Positions 48,901 to 61,550 of a stretch of DNA of 64,000 bases are shown piece by piece. The notes under the pieces are model-generated. The model saw nothing but the letters and a program-made list of their open reading frames with translations, was not told where the DNA came from and searched no databases. The translations under genes and the position numbers were made by a program. Position 1 is the first letter of the stretch. Each line of letters opens with the position of its first letter. Source of the stretch: Klebsormidium nitens (lineage: Eukaryota; Streptophyta; Klebsormidiophyceae; Klebsormidiales; Klebsormidiaceae); contig DF237087.1 in the NCBI GenBank assembly GCA_000708835.1, forward strand, positions 1 to 64,000. The letters are read 5' to 3'.

Positions 48901-49418
48901 GCCCGAGTTGCTTTACGAGTCTGTGACTCCATCAAGGAAAGCACTTTGGTTGAGACAGTCAGAACGTGAGAGTATCTCGCTGAAGTGCAAGAGAGCGCCC
49001 GGCGACGATGAAGCCTTCCTCGACTCGCAGCCTGTACTTGATGTTTGCCGTTTTTTCGTTCATGTCTCTCACCATCAACCAATATTTCCACGATCTTCAC
49101 AACTCTCCTAGAGGTCCTTCGTCGATCAACACCTTTTTGCTTCACAAAGCCTGCCAACGAGCAGTCACCTTCTCTTGATTGCTAATCTTAGACAAGTACA
49201 GACGTGAAGTAAACGACGACTGTGTGCATCCGCCTAGTTCGAAAATGGACCGGACGCCGTTAATCTGGTGATCCTGCTCCTTCTCCTGATGTCTCTTTCC
49301 TGAGGTTAACGCAATACGGACGGTGCGTGCAGGCGTCCGCATGGTCCCCGTGAGCTGGGAGAAAATGCAGTGCCCAAAAACGAAGGTGATCGAGCTGCGG
49401 AAAGTCGCCAAGACATGA
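45913..49418 (+). CDS. CSL4: Exosome complex cap subunit CSL4
   Basis: Exons 45913-46077, 47029-47103, 47751-47839, 48168-48252, 48551-48632 and 49333-49418 join to 193 residues, close to the roughly 195 of the human protein. CSL4 is one of three RNA-binding cap proteins on the RNA exosome, which degrades and trims RNA 3' to 5' in nucleus and cytoplasm. Evidence: the N-terminal PGDILGRVSEY...GRGTHVRGD block, the S1-domain core (VVRIDHRKATADILCV, then SFRPGDIVRAEVLSLGDARA), YYLSTAKNELGVVFAKS, and the C-terminal block MVPVSWEKMQCPKT followed by LRKVAK. All junctions agree in phase. Intron 4 has the unusual donor GTATCC, but the protein across it (RAEV then LSLGD) is exactly as expected. Intron 1 is about 950 bases. 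The gene is divergent from LigB copy B. Confidence 0.95.
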
Positions 49419-52400
49419 CGAACAGGTGGTGGCAAGTGGCACGACGCTCCGAGCGGAGAGGCACTGCCACGGCACAGCCGGAAACAGTAAGATAAAGCAA
49501 AAGGACCCGCGTTTTTGAGGTCCCAACTTGCTTCACAAGGAGAGCCGCTCGAGCTCACGCCTGTGTAGCCGCGGCGCTTGAATGTTCGCTCACGAAGCTC
49601 AAGTGCTGGTCACTGTGTTTGACCAGCTAAATTTTGTCCAAAGATACGTACATTCAGGACTCGTGCTTTTGAGCTTCTGATATCGACCATTCGCTGTGTG
49701 TTCTTTATTTGCATCATGTATGCAACTAAAATCACATGATGTTCGGTGAAAGCCCACATGCGGGTGCGGTAGACTGTAGGGAGCCGGGGCCAAGCTGGAA
49801 ATTGCTGACCGTTGAACGAAGTTTCGAAACTTGCCATATGTGGCTTTAATGTATACCACATTCGCTTTATGACCTAATCGTAGCGGCAAGTTTTTATTGG
49901 CGGTCAGAATAGTGCTGGATGTGCGTCGGGCCATGACGGCCAGCTTGCACTAGTGCTTAAGGCCCTTATTTAGTTGATAGAATCTCTGGCATACAGTCGA
50001 TCCGAGCATGCACTCGTGTTGAAACAGATGCGCAGCATTTGCATAGTTCGACATCTCCAACCCTTGGTCACGATCATGCTGCCTCATACAATGATTAAAT
50101 TCTGCGGAATCGAGTCCTTGGTAACTCGAAGCATTGCAACTGGACCATTCATTCAGCAAGACATTGCCACGAGTTGGCCCGTGGAGAGCAATAACACTTT
50201 GAAGCGGAGCTCCAGGGCAGATGACCACAATTTTTGTGTGGGCATGCTGATTCACCCGCTGCCTTTTCTCAACCTGACAGATGGATGATACTCAGTGACC
50301 ACCTTGCAGGCTAATCTACGTAAGTCTACCAGAAAATGTTTCCGCTTTACAATGTACAATAGTATTGCTCCTTTGATTAACCAGATGAGCAGTCTGGTTC
50401 GACTTTGTCAACCGACTTGCTCACCTAGGAGTGTGAAACACTCCGGCCAAGGGATGGACTGCAGGCATGTATAGACACAATGTTCAAATTTGGTTCCTTC
50501 CAATCTGTCCCGTAAAGATGAGTCCGAGTACCTAGCCTCTTAGAGGTCGACGGCTTCACGTGTCATCCCAAGCATCTACAAGCACGGAAGAGCTACCTAT
50601 GAATCTGCAGCGGGGCAGCTCATGTCCCGTCGTCATCTGAGCAAAGCAATGTAGCGGATGAGGATACTAGCCACGCCTTGCTCAAATGTCTCAACGTCAA
50701 GCTTGCGTTTACTTCTGGCCCCAGAATTCAAGTACCGTCGTCATCTGAGCCAAGCGATATAGCGGATGAGGATACGAACAAAACCATTGATCAAACGTGA
50801 GAGATGACACTCATTACTAAAAGCTACTCCTGCTTAGATGCTCTGGGACTCGACATGACATTGGCGACCGAGAAACCGCCAAGTGAGGAACTTCTGGCAG
50901 CCAGTGAAGAGAAGAGGTAAAAGAAACCCACAGCAACAGTTGATTGGAATCTCCATTACATGAACAATCAAACAGTCATTCAGTTGGAAAGCCAAACCGC
51001 GTTTGCACCAGGGCAGCTGAAATGGGTTAGCGCTGCTGAAGAAGGCAGAAGAAGGCAGCTTAGGGAACGTGGATCAAGTCAGATCCCAAACCCGCTCACC
51101 TTGTTGCAAAGCTGTATGCTCGCCCTCCACTCCCAGCATCGACACTAACCGAGAAGCCGCCACGATCGCATATCGCGGGTACAATGAGCGGGTTGCACAA
51201 GGTTTTCGCGACGCACTGCAGACGTAAGAGCTGACTGAATATGTCTCAAATCTTACAATGACCTGCAAGGGATTCCATTGACCTTGTTCCACGCTTTTGG
51301 CAGTGGAATAAAAGAGCAGAAGGTACTCTTGATTTAGCTATCTCTATGTCTGGCAAAGTCTTGCAGATATGTGCGCTCTAGGTCAAGTCTGAATGAAAGA
51401 GCATTGACCTGCGTTTCCACAGAAAAGCTCCTTCCTGTGACTGGATGTGCTGCCACTGGTCACCATGAAGCCATAAAGGGTACACAATGCTGTCAACTGA
51501 CACCATTGGCAAAGCGGCAAGGAGGTGCAAAGTCAGAAACTTCCAGCAGGCCTTAAGGCAGTCAGACAGGAATATTCTGTGCAAGGTCATCCGAACAGAT
51601 CTAAGTTGGTAATGGTGGTGCAAATCAGACGGGCCAGAGCATAGTCCACATGATGTCAAGAGTGCCTTGACCACTTCCCCATCACAGCGCCAAGCGCGCT
51701 TCATGACAAAACTGTGGCTTGAATCGTACCTCGCAAAACTATGGTGCATGCTGCCTTCGCTCTCAAACAAGCTCGCCCTCGGAACCCGCCCAGAACTTCC
51801 TACATTCGCAGGCGCCCCACGCCTTGCTGTACCTTTACAGCTTGTGCTACTTGCACTCTCTGCTACATTTCCCATGCCGGTACTTCCTGCCCTTCTCCCC
51901 GCGGTCTGTGCTGCCCCACCGAAGGACTTGGCAAACTGCTGAAAGCGAGACGCAGCCCGAAATCCTGCGCCGCTTGCCATAACACCCTGCTATGCAAGTC
52001 ACCAAAGGCACCCGCGCATATTCCAAGTGCTATCTAGAGCCAATTGAAGCAACTGCTGGCACTCCTCACGAGCACCACCCACTACACACCTTTTGAGGCC
52101 TGCTGAACCGCCAAATCGCTACGCAGGGCAAGACAATGGATTGACCCCCAACCTGGCTGTGATCGACCTTCCTCCTCAAGCTTTTCGAAGCGAGACAGCG
52201 CGGATGATTTGGCAGAATCTAGACTTTTCAAAACCTCGCACAGAAGCTTGAGCAGGCTTTGCGGGTTTGCCCTCCTTGAACGTGCTGGCCGCGGCCCCCT
52301 CGTCTCCTTCCTCCCTTCAAACAAACCGCCCGAAGAACACGGAACGCTTGCGGTCCTTCTCCTCCGATGCCACTGATATCAGATCCTGACCGTAAGATAA

Positions 52401-52785
52401 ACTTATCAGCAGTTTTGAATCGTCCGATGAACGCCAACCGCCCCGTCGCATTCACCCCTGCCCTTCTGTTCATTCTTCGCAGAGAGTGCTTTTGAGGGAG
52501 GACGGCAAGAGAAAGAGGGAGCCATTCTCGGCTTGGAAGGGCGTTCTTGAGCTGCTTCTTCCCCCAGGCAGCTGCTGATTGAGCTTCTGAGCTGGTGCCT
52601 TCTCGTTCTTTGGTCAGAGCTCGATTTGCACTTCGTCTCCTGCGCACGTCTGAAGCACAGGCACTCTGCCTCATTTCTTGCCTGCGAGAGCACCCTTTGA
52701 GGCCGAAGACAAGTCTCCATTGTCAAGCTCGTTGCTGTCAAAAGTCGAGTCCCTCAGATTCTGGAGAGACCTACCAATCTGAAGG
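49419..52785. other. Long region without a firmly supported gene
   Basis: About 3.4 kb. On the minus strand, an ATG at 51980 opens a frame that starts MASGAGFRAASRFQQFAKSF and runs for 200 codons, of which the first 95 or so look protein-like. A possible further minus-strand exon lies at about 51218-51103, flanked by TCTGCAG and a GTGAGC donor. These may be parts of one small basic protein, but I could not close a model. A pair of direct repeats is listed separately. The last part should hold the promoter of the gene at 52786. Confidence 0.3.
50627..50775. repeat. Direct repeat of about 41 bases, 108 bases apart
   Basis: The segments at about 50627-50667 and 50735-50775 both read CCGTCGTCATCTGAGC, then a nearly identical stretch ending GCGGATGAGGATAC. 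They differ at only a few positions. The flanks are not repeated. No open frame or mobile-element end is evident, so this is probably a local duplication. Confidence 0.7.
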
Positions 52786-55700
52786 ATGGCGCAGCCAACT
52801 CCTTACTCGTACTTCCGGCCTCCTGTGCCTGTGGACCCTGCAAATGGCCAGAAGGGCCCAGTGTTGACCCCAATGTTTGACACACTAGGCATTCCGCTTG
52901 CACCTGTTCCCACTGGACGGATACAGTTTGAGCCCCCCAACTATGGACCTGGTAAGCTAGTCTCGCGGTTTTCTGTAACTTGGTTAAGATGGCTGCAGGG
53001 GGTTGGGAGTCTGTGCAGTGGACAGGAAAGAGTAGATGGATAGCCTCCGCTTGCATCCCTTTGCAAATGTGCTTTTTGATGATCGTATACAGCTTATGTA
53101 ATGCAAGTAGAAGTTCAGCGGAGTAAAGTTTACACTTAGATGTTTCTCAGCTAGTAGAGGGACTGCCCCAATCTGCGCATATTTCCTGCTCATATTCTGC
53201 ACAGATGCATTGGCTCAGACTTGATCATTCAAAGTTGCTGGGGAAAGACTGTTCTGATCTCTCGGGAGCTGATGGAGCGAACACATATTGACCTTAAATG
53301 GCCCAAGTATCCATGGGCTGACTAACCGCCGAATTTCAAGGGAAAAAGTACACAGATACTTAACACTGTGTCTGCAGACGTGACAGTGGTTCCGCTTGCC
53401 CCTGCCCTTGAGAACCCCCTGCTACGGCTGCCCCCCATGGGGGCCCAGGCATCATATATTGCTTCCCCCCCAAGGGGAAAGAGAGGAGAGGTACGCGGAG
53501 AAGATTCAATATTGTGGATAAGCCTGGTCTCTACTTAGTAACATCTGAATGCCGCATCAGTGCCTTTTTGCTTATTGATGTGACAAACATCATGAATCTT
53601 CTTTATGCATGCTTTTCAACGTTGAACTAGCTTTTCTTTCCTCTTCGGCCTTGGAACACAAACGGGCTTCTGAAGGTTTGCTTGTGCAGTGTGCTTGTGC
53701 TGCGAGATTCTTGAGATGGTATGTATAAAACCTGAAAGCTGTACGCTTGGCAGCTTTGTAGTTCATCTGGTCCCTTCATAGATGCACCATTTGGCAGCTT
53801 TGAAATTCATCTGGTCACTTCATTGATGCACCATGGAACTTGTGTCAATCATGAAGCAGAGGATGATGCAAAAGAAGGCAGATCTAACTAAGCAGAGTTA
53901 ACTGGAAGTTGTTGTACTTAAGCGAAGTTTATAATGATTCCTTTGCTGAAGTACAGTATCTGCGAATCCAATTCATTCCAGTCAGATTTTCAATGTCTTT
54001 TAGCTTGCAGAGATGGATGATGAGGCAGTATGGAAGTGTGGCCTCACCCGCAACTTTCTCGGCTTTAACCCCAACCCCAGCCAGATCCTTAACTCCTTAG
54101 CAAGCCTCTATACTGGACTGAAAGTAACCCTCTAACCCGTTCGTTCATATTAATGTATGGTTGGGAGATGTTTCACAAGGGTGGTCGACCAACACTTGTC
54201 ACTGCTGTTGACCCCTTGTCAGGACAAGGAGTCGATTAAGGTCTCAGAAACATCAGAAAGAGTGCTTTTTGGCCGCCGCAGGTTGTCCGGCCGCCAGAGG
54301 ACCGAGAGGAGCGGCAGGCTTATGAGGAAAAGAAGAAGTTTGCCATCTCGCTGATCAAGCGGTTGCCAATGGACACGCGCAAGCTGATCTGTGTGGCAGA
54401 GTACTTTAAGCACATGGAACAGGGGAAGCTCAGGAAGCCAGAGGCGTTCAAGTGAGCGAAGTTCTCGTAGTTGCCTGTTTGACCGTTTCTTCTAAGCTTG
54501 ATAAGTCGAGCTAGGGTCAAAAGAGCGAGCAGTCATCAGGTTGATAATCTTCTGTGATTGTAATCTGCTCTGGATCAACCCAGTCACTTTATCACATTCC
54601 TCAAACGCAGCCTCCTAAAACCACACTCAAACATCCGTCGGAGGTCGACCATGCTTTCGCCGTTCTTCTCAGAGGACTCCGAAATGTCTCTATAAAGTAG
54701 ATGACCAGTGGTGGCAGCGATCTCGTACCATCACAGAGTATTGTTCTCTTTCCGGCCGAGTATTCCTCTAGTTGCAGACAACTATGTTCACCGGGTTTTA
54801 GTCCGACTTCTTCTTCACAAACGGTATCTATCTAACGCAACCGTTGGTCTGCTGCACAGACTTTTACAATGTTTCGGTGGTGGAATCTCGTGTGACGGGA
54901 CGTGTTTGCTGACTAGATTGTATTACAAGCAAGAGTCCTTGAATCATTGGATAAAAATGTTGTTGCCATGCTTAATTTCGTTTACACTTTCACCTTCCTG
55001 TTTTCGTTCCTTTTCTCTCGTCCGTTCTTTTTGCTCTGCTCGTATGCTCCCGTCCCCCTCAGCCGTATCGTCTTCGTTCTCCTTCCTCCGGTCGATCCCC
55101 ATACCCACACTGAAGCCGATTCCAATTCTCACGTTTGAAGTGTTCTTAACTCTCTGCAGGGCGGCTGGCGAGTCCGCAGGCACCAGTGCAAAGTCCGCGA
55201 TGAACTGGGTGGAGGACTTCACGGCGCGTGGCGACGGGACCTTCTCCGAGTCCAAGCGCGGGAAGCACGCCAAGAGCCCGTGGCTGCTGCAGGCGCCACA
55301 CCTGCAGGCGCGCGCACAGCAGTGGCTCAAAGAGCAGACGGCGCCAGAAAGGGTCCCCCAGAAAAACGGCTCCCTGTCCAGGTAAGCAAACAGGGGAGGT
55401 CATGACTCGGTCCCCAGAAGCAGCCATTGTTGGATAGTCGAGGAGAGATCTGGCTGTGTTGATGGACGATAGAAGCGGTTTGGCCAGACCGTTTGTGCAG
55501 CTGATGCTTTCCTGGCGTGACAACTGTTGCCTTCGAGTAGCTCGCAGCGAGTCCACCAGAAGGATCCCGGGCGCTTGCTGCTCACCAATCAAAGCCAGCT
55601 CGTTCTGATGCTTCCGCTTACTATCGAGCTCATTGGCTGCTTATAGTATCTCTAACGGCGGATTTTCAAGCACAACTTTCTCTTTAACTAGGTTGTCGAG

Positions 55701-56206
55701 CTGTCGACGGGCCAACACTGCTGCTCTTCTCTAGCAGCTTCTAGCTTGCTCACGTTGCCGCTAGTCGTACAGCAGCAGGTGGCAGATTGACTGCTCTTCT
55801 GGAGTGGTTCGGTATAGCTCGGGGATCAGTGCCAGAGACACTTAGATGCTCACTCCGCTTGATGTGTTTGTGCAGAGCCTTCCAAGAGTACTGCAACAAC
55901 GAGCTCCTGATTGACGCGGAGGTCCCAAAACCAAAGAAACGGAAAACCGACGCAACCGAGGCTGTCGACGAAGAAGCGCCCCCTGATGCTTCTGGAGCGC
56001 GAAGGATCTCGCAAAAGACCGCGCGAGCATGGTTACACAAGCTTGGATATGATAGCAAGCACAAGGCCATGGCCGGGGACGTAGACAATGAGCTAGATGT
56101 GACCGTTATTGCGGGGCGCTTGCCGGGCGTGGATGATGGCCGGGATCCTGAGGATTTGCCCATCGTGCAGCCCAACCAGTCGCTGCAAGAACAATTACGG
56201 TCGTAG
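52786..56206 (+). CDS. Nuclear protein resembling the DNA-binding half of a transposase
   Basis: Exons 52786-52951, 53378-53490, 54282-54451, 55160-55381 and 55876-56206 join to 333 residues with perfect phase agreement. Residues 1-93 are proline-rich. Residues 160-215 resemble the helix-turn-helix-like region upstream of DDE transposases of unclassified eukaryotic elements: NWVEDFTARGDGTFSESKRG, then HAKSPWLLQ and ARAQQWLKE. Residues 224-236 (RAFQEYCNNELLI) and 268-283 (ISQKTARAWLHKLGYD) continue that pattern. No DDE catalytic domain follows; after the WLHKLGYD block there is an acidic 50-residue tail. A nuclear localisation signal, PKPKKRK, lies at 241-247. The spliced, intact frame without a catalytic domain suggests a domesticated transposase working as a DNA-binding or regulatory protein. 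This is inference from motif resemblance; a plain unknown nuclear protein is the alternative. Confidence 0.68.
53747..53834. repeat. Imperfect 44-base tandem duplication in an intron
   Basis: Two copies of a unit beginning TTGGCAGCTTTG and ending in GATGCACCAT stand side by side with a few substitutions between them. They lie in intron 2 of the transposase-like gene. The divergence suggests an older duplication than the 30-base one at 5192. Confidence 0.8.
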
Positions 56207-57041
56207 GGTCGTCCCTTGAAACTCAGATTTTATGTGGGGTTCATGTGTACATAGCGTTCGTGTATGGATTCCGTCTGCCCTGTCAGATTGGACGCTCGAA
56301 CTTCGGATCATGGGTTTTCCATTAAGTTCGATCGCGATCGACGTAACTAGGAAGGCAGCATGCCAATCACAACTGCATAGTCGCATGGCTACGGATATCC
56401 AGTACGTACGAGCCTAATGAAGCGTTGTTGGATCGTCGAATCTTTGGCTGCGGCCATATATACAGTATGCATTCACGATCGACGGGCACATGTATATGAA
56501 AGGGTCTGCAGCAGGTATCGCATGAGCAGCTGCATGCATGCTTGCCAGATTGCTAAATGCACACTGAACTTGCGGACCGCCAATAATCACGTACGTCACG
56601 AGGCGGCCGCTCACCTGCATTCACAATCTAGCACTTACCTGAGATCGCAATTTCCGCGTTCAAACCACAATCTGTATGGAGCGGCAGCTAAGTCGAACAA
56701 GTCGTTGATGACCCATCATAGTCCGCGCAAGGCCTGTCTGGTCTTGCAGTCTGCAGCGACTGGTGTTCACAATGAAAACGAGTCTCCCGCAGCAAACTTT
56801 TTCGACCAGACAACTTGTTCTCAGGCAGAAAAAGCCGCAATGCCGCCAAGTGCTTGATCCTGCTCACCTGGCCCCCTTACTCAGGACGGCAGAGAGAGGA
56901 CTGCTGTCAGTGCCAAATTCACAATCTGCGCTGCTCTTTGTATGTACATGCCTAGATATCGATACAGACTGCTTGCCTAGAGCTAAGGTGTGCGGTCGAC
57001 TAAGGGAAGAAAAAAAGACGGGATACCAATAATATCAGAAG
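56207..57041. other. Convergent intergenic region
   Basis: This separates the 3' ends of the transposase-like gene and the oligoribonuclease gene. A plus-strand frame of 146 codons at 56417-56857 shows no family motif and no splice partner. I see no supported gene. Confidence 0.4.
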
Positions 57042-59911
57042 CTATGTACCAGCGGCATCGCTTTTTGTCCGTTTGAAAACGTTTTTCCGATAGTACTTCA
57101 ACTCCTCTATACTTTCCCTGATGTCCGCAAGAGCTCTGTGCTCTTGCTTTTTCACGGGTGCTCGCTCCGCATCTGCACGAACCAGAAAGGTGCATTATCT
57201 CACTGCGCATCCTGCCAAATCTGTCCGAAGTACCTGGGACCATCACAAGCAGCGAAACAACAAAAAGCAAACCGGATCACACTTAGTGAAAGCTTCTCTT
57301 GGAGATAACGACCACTACGGCCGCCTTAAGTATCTGTTTTTCCTGCTCTCGGATAAAGCTTTCGACCATTTGGGACAGGCAATCAGCTACCGACGACACA
57401 AGAAGCAGCAAAGTAGGCTGGGCGTCGAAGCTGGGCAGCAGAGCTTCCGCAGTCCGCAGAGAAAGGAGCCATAGCCGCGGTTCGTAACGGGGTTCCAACT
57501 CACTGGGTTCTGAAGACGAGGCTCACCTTTCGGATACCATCGCCGAGCCAACGACCTCAACGTACTCACGTCCACCAACACGTGTGAGAAGTGTGCCGCC
57601 AGCTTGGGCATATACCGCTGTGCCAGAACGGAGTAATGAATGTTAACTGCCGGAACTAAACAATCTGGTCACAACCGACTGCCAACTCCTGACTCTCTAA
57701 CTAGTCTACACGCCAGTGACTTCGATTCTGAAGCTAGTGGTACCACTTGGAAACTCATGGGGGGATCTTCGTCAGGTTGAGGCTCAAAGCAATTTGAAGA
57801 AATTTTTCCTTCCAAATGACGTGTGCTCAGTTGCATGGTTTTCACCGTTCATTTTCGCAGGGAAAGAGCACATTCCAGGACTGGGTGTCGTCGGCAGGAG
57901 TATACCTTCAAGAACGCCAAGTCCGCATGGATCGAGTTCCCCGCTAGCTGCGCCGCTCCGGGCGTTGTATGCTCTTGCACAAACACCAACACCTGCATGG
58001 AAGCGACATGGGAACTTATGATAAAAGACCCCAGATTCGAAATCCAAGTTGTTTGAGACTTTTTTACTGCCAGCTTCGAGGGTCATCCTTCAGGTCAAGT
58101 CAAGAACGTTTTAGTGGAGTTTCAACATTCGAAGGACATCCCTCAGGAAACTGATTCCTAGATCTATGGATTCATACGATCACCCAAATTCACGTCTGCC
58201 AAGTTGGTGCACTTGGCTTTCAGCAAAGGGCGTTCAGCTTCGCCGATAGTCCTTCTATCTTGGATTGGCCATTGCCAGGATACCAATCAACGAAACCGAT
58301 CGACAGTTTACAGGCCTGTTTGACCTGCGACTACGAGTTGGGACTTAGCCAGTAGTCCGGAAGGACGGCAAGTGTACCGAAAATTGGTCCGGATAATGCT
58401 CCAAGAAGTGGTGATTACTGAACCAGGGGTTTGATTCAAATGATGATCTAAGAACAACTAATAACTCAAGCTCCGATCAGCTATACTTTCAACAAGACGT
58501 CTTGGCTGGTCCTCGAAACAAACCTGCACCTACCTTTTCCTCCGCCTCTTCGATAGACACTGTGCTACTCCGAACCCTCTCCGTCAGCCCTGCACAAACA
58601 CAGCTGCGTCTGCTTAAACTGCTGTTATGCATCCTTTTGAGAAGGGCACCAAACATCGGGATAAGCTTTGTGCGGCAGATGCCTCATTCTCTCAGTAAGT
58701 ATGGGGCATTCTTCGGCTCACTCTGCTCTTAAGCTAAATTCTAGTCCTTTAATCCTCTTAGGTGAGCAGAAGAGATTTATCATCACTGGGTTCAAATGGG
58801 TTTTCAGTCAGCACAAGAGAATTACTGCCTGCGACTTTCGTGAGCTACACGGATTCGTGAACGCCTGATGATGGTTGTAGACAAAGATCTTCGATGGTCA
58901 AACAGATTTTTCTTCAAGCGTTTTAAAGCAAACTGCGGCCCTGTCAAACAGGCAAGTTGGTCTTGTCGCAGAAAGGAACACTCCAGAAAGTCATGGGCAT
59001 TGTCAGTTGGTGTCCAGGAGAATCGGATTCCGCGTGAATGTTTCAATAATGTAGATGGTCATTTCTTATTCAAACCTGTTTGGAAACCCTCCTCAACCTA
59101 ACCAACTCAGGGGGTGCATACCGCTCTTTCCATGGTGCTCCTTGCACCAGTCGTTCATGCAGTCTAGTGCTGCCTCAGGGGCGTGGATGACAAGGTCCGG
59201 ACCCTCGATCTGCTTTTCTAGGTTTCCGTCCGTGACGATGCAGGCAACCTCGATGATCTGGTCCTTTTCCACCTCCAAGCCTGGCTCAAAGAAAATGTTA
59301 GTTCCTTCTCAAATTGTAAGTCAAAATTTAAAGTCGAGGTTCTTCTTCGCTGGGTTTCCAAAGGCTGTAAATCCAGAGTATCGAAAGATAGCCGTTTAAT
59401 GGCAATACATCGACTTCCAGAGTCGTCTTGGCGTATGTGCACGGGCAGATGGTGGTGCGATCAAAGATTTAATGATACACGCTTCCTTCTTTAGATGCAA
59501 AGCTGCGAATGTCATGATCTTCCTTCTCGTTTTGACAGCTTTAAAACCTGAACAGCAGTCAGGGCAAAGATCCCTAATGAATGAAGAGAGCGAACGCCAC
59601 CACCTGCAAGCGAGACCCAACTGTCTGCATTCAGAAAAGTAGATATTGTTGACATCAATGGTGGTGCACCTCTTGATTTCACAGTTTCACTCACCCGTCA
59701 TCTCAAGGTCAAGCCACACAAGGGGCAACTTCAGCCTCGTTTTCCTCAAACCATTCTGGTCCTGCTCCTTCTTCTCCCCTGTTTTAAACCCTTTCCCTGA
59801 CTGGTTGCCCCCCGTTGCCTTCTTTGCATCATGAGCCGCCAACTCTGCGGCCTCCTCCTCTGGCTGCTCCAGATTCAGAGCACTGAATAGGTTGCGGAAC
59901 GACAAGCTCAT
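57042..59911 (-). CDS. Oligoribonuclease (REXO2/Orn family, DEDDh 3'-5' exonuclease)
   Basis: Exons on the minus strand: 59911-59695, 59280-59122, 58589-58534, 57992-57906, 57617-57527 and 57172-57042. They join to 246 residues. The enzyme degrades RNA oligonucleotides of about two to five nucleotides, finishing the work of other RNases; eukaryotic forms are often mitochondrial. The five DEDDh residues are present: D68 and E70 ([18 protein letters not shown]), D168 ([14 protein letters not shown]), H215 and D220 ([19 protein letters not shown]). Other family motifs are [26 protein letters not shown] and LARRWYPK. The first 60 residues are charged, rich in Glu and Lys, and form an extension without an obvious amphipathic presequence, so location is uncertain. 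All junctions agree in phase. The start at 59911 is the first ATG in this frame; an upstream ATG lies out of frame. Confidence 0.95.
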
Positions 59912-61550
59912 CTTGAACACGAAAGCCGAATCATGAGCGTTTCGTGCTAGAGGGTTTGGATATGTGAAAGATCATACCAAGCGAGTGAGGATTTTGACAA
60001 CACCGCACTTGCGAGCTTCTGGCAAGTCCTTCAATTGGCGGTGGTGCAAAAGTAATTGACAGAGTTGAAGCACGGCCGCTCGTGGAAAACGCATTGACTG
60101 CAGCACAACGGGCACAATCTTGACGATTTCACCTCCTCCGCTAAAGATCATTTGAAGCGGGGGCCACAGCGTCCTAAGATCTTATGTGGCTTTGCCTAGC
60201 TGCCTCCAATGCCTCGGGGAAGTTGCGTGCCCGTTGCATTCAAATTCCAGAAGTTGGTTGCAACCTCTTGCATGCAACTTGGAAATGGGAATGGGGGCCC
60301 GGGCAGTCTTGAGTCTGACTCCGACTCTGAGTCTGAGTCTGACTCCTGAGTCTGAAGTTGAGTGGGCACTTCGAAGTTTCAAACTCGTTGGCGGCAACGG
60401 GTCCATTCACACAAGCCATCTCTGGGAGGTGGTGGCGCGCGGGTGGCATGTAAGCTAAAAGTGTGAATACTGGCGAGTTTTCCCTGATTCTGGGGCAAAG
60501 CCCCTGAAGACTGCGCTGCGTGAGCCTAGGACCAGGTATGCCAATGGCAATGCCAATGGCGGGTGTGTCTTGGGAGCTTCGGGTACTACCCAGGCCAAGG
60601 AAGGGCAGAGGAAGGGGTCTAGATATCTGAGGCTTATTTTTGGCTAGCCTGCAACAATCAAATCCCAAAGGCACGGTTTCTCTTAAGCGGTACGGCACTT
60701 TGCAACGCCGCCGCTGTTCCCGCTGAATGGATTAGCAAGCCCCAAAAGCAAAGCGTCTTTCTGGCAGAATTGAGAGGCGGTTGTTGCTACCTCCCTGCTT
60801 TCAAAGCAGTTAGTATAATGAAGCGTCGGTGAAGTTTCAGGCCCAATTCTCCTCTGCGAGAATATCGATAAGTGAGAGTAACTCAGCAAAGTTGGCTTAG
60901 GCAGGTGATCCAGGCCCAGTGATATAAGGAGGAGTTTGACCCACAAGTAAGGAGTCAATTTTATCCCTTTTTGGTAGCTACCTTACATAGATGGCGGCTA
61001 GACGGTGAAAGTATTCGAAATGACTGGATGCTGTACCGTTCTTCTCGCACTCCGGAACTTGATTCTACACAGTCCCAGGTTCTCTTGTTGAGCTTGTTTC
61101 ACATAGATTGAAGCACAACCTTTGCAAAGCGCGTCGATCCATGCCCTTGCTTGACGAGCTCTCGTTCTGGGATTTTAGGACTGCTCAAATTCTCTCTATG
61201 GAGTTTTCGTGAGATCCTCCCTTTGCCTTTTCAGATTTCTGATTGGCGTTAGAAGGACAGGTTTACTGCACAAGGACCTTCTGTATTTGCGAACTTCTGG
61301 GCTTCATAAGTATCCCTTTGAATCTGCTCCTGGCAGGGCATATACAGACTGGATGGCACAAACTAGACTGACTCTCTCAAAAGCTGCCCTCCCAAACCTT
61401 CATCGTCTTCAGGATTCCGCCAGCATTGCATCACGGCTTCCTCCTGTCTGCAATCGAATCCCCATGTGTCCGGCACCAAGTCAAAGCCTATGCTAATCAT
61501 TGCACCCATGAAGTGCCCGCCGAGTTCTGCTGACATCCTCCCCTTGTTCT
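59912..61550. other. Divergent upstream region with a GAGTCT-rich simple repeat
   Basis: About 1.6 kb lies between the oligoribonuclease start (minus) and the sterol glucosyltransferase start (plus). It includes a GAGTCT-type simple repeat at about 60309-60354. A minus-strand open frame across this repeat (60240-60698) owes part of its length to the repeat and has no family motif. Just before 61563 the sequence TTCTATGCAG looks like a splice acceptor, so a 5' untranslated exon may lie here. Confidence 0.4.
60309..60354. repeat. GAGTCT/GACTC simple-sequence repeat
   Basis: An imperfect hexanucleotide array of GAGTCT and GACTCC/T units runs for about 46 bases. It is a microsatellite-like tract in a non-coding interval. 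Confidence 0.75.

Noticed and set aside
60240-60698. Minus-strand frame of 152 codons upstream of the oligoribonuclease
   Set aside because: Part of its length comes from the GAGTCT simple repeat, and nothing else in it resembles a protein family.
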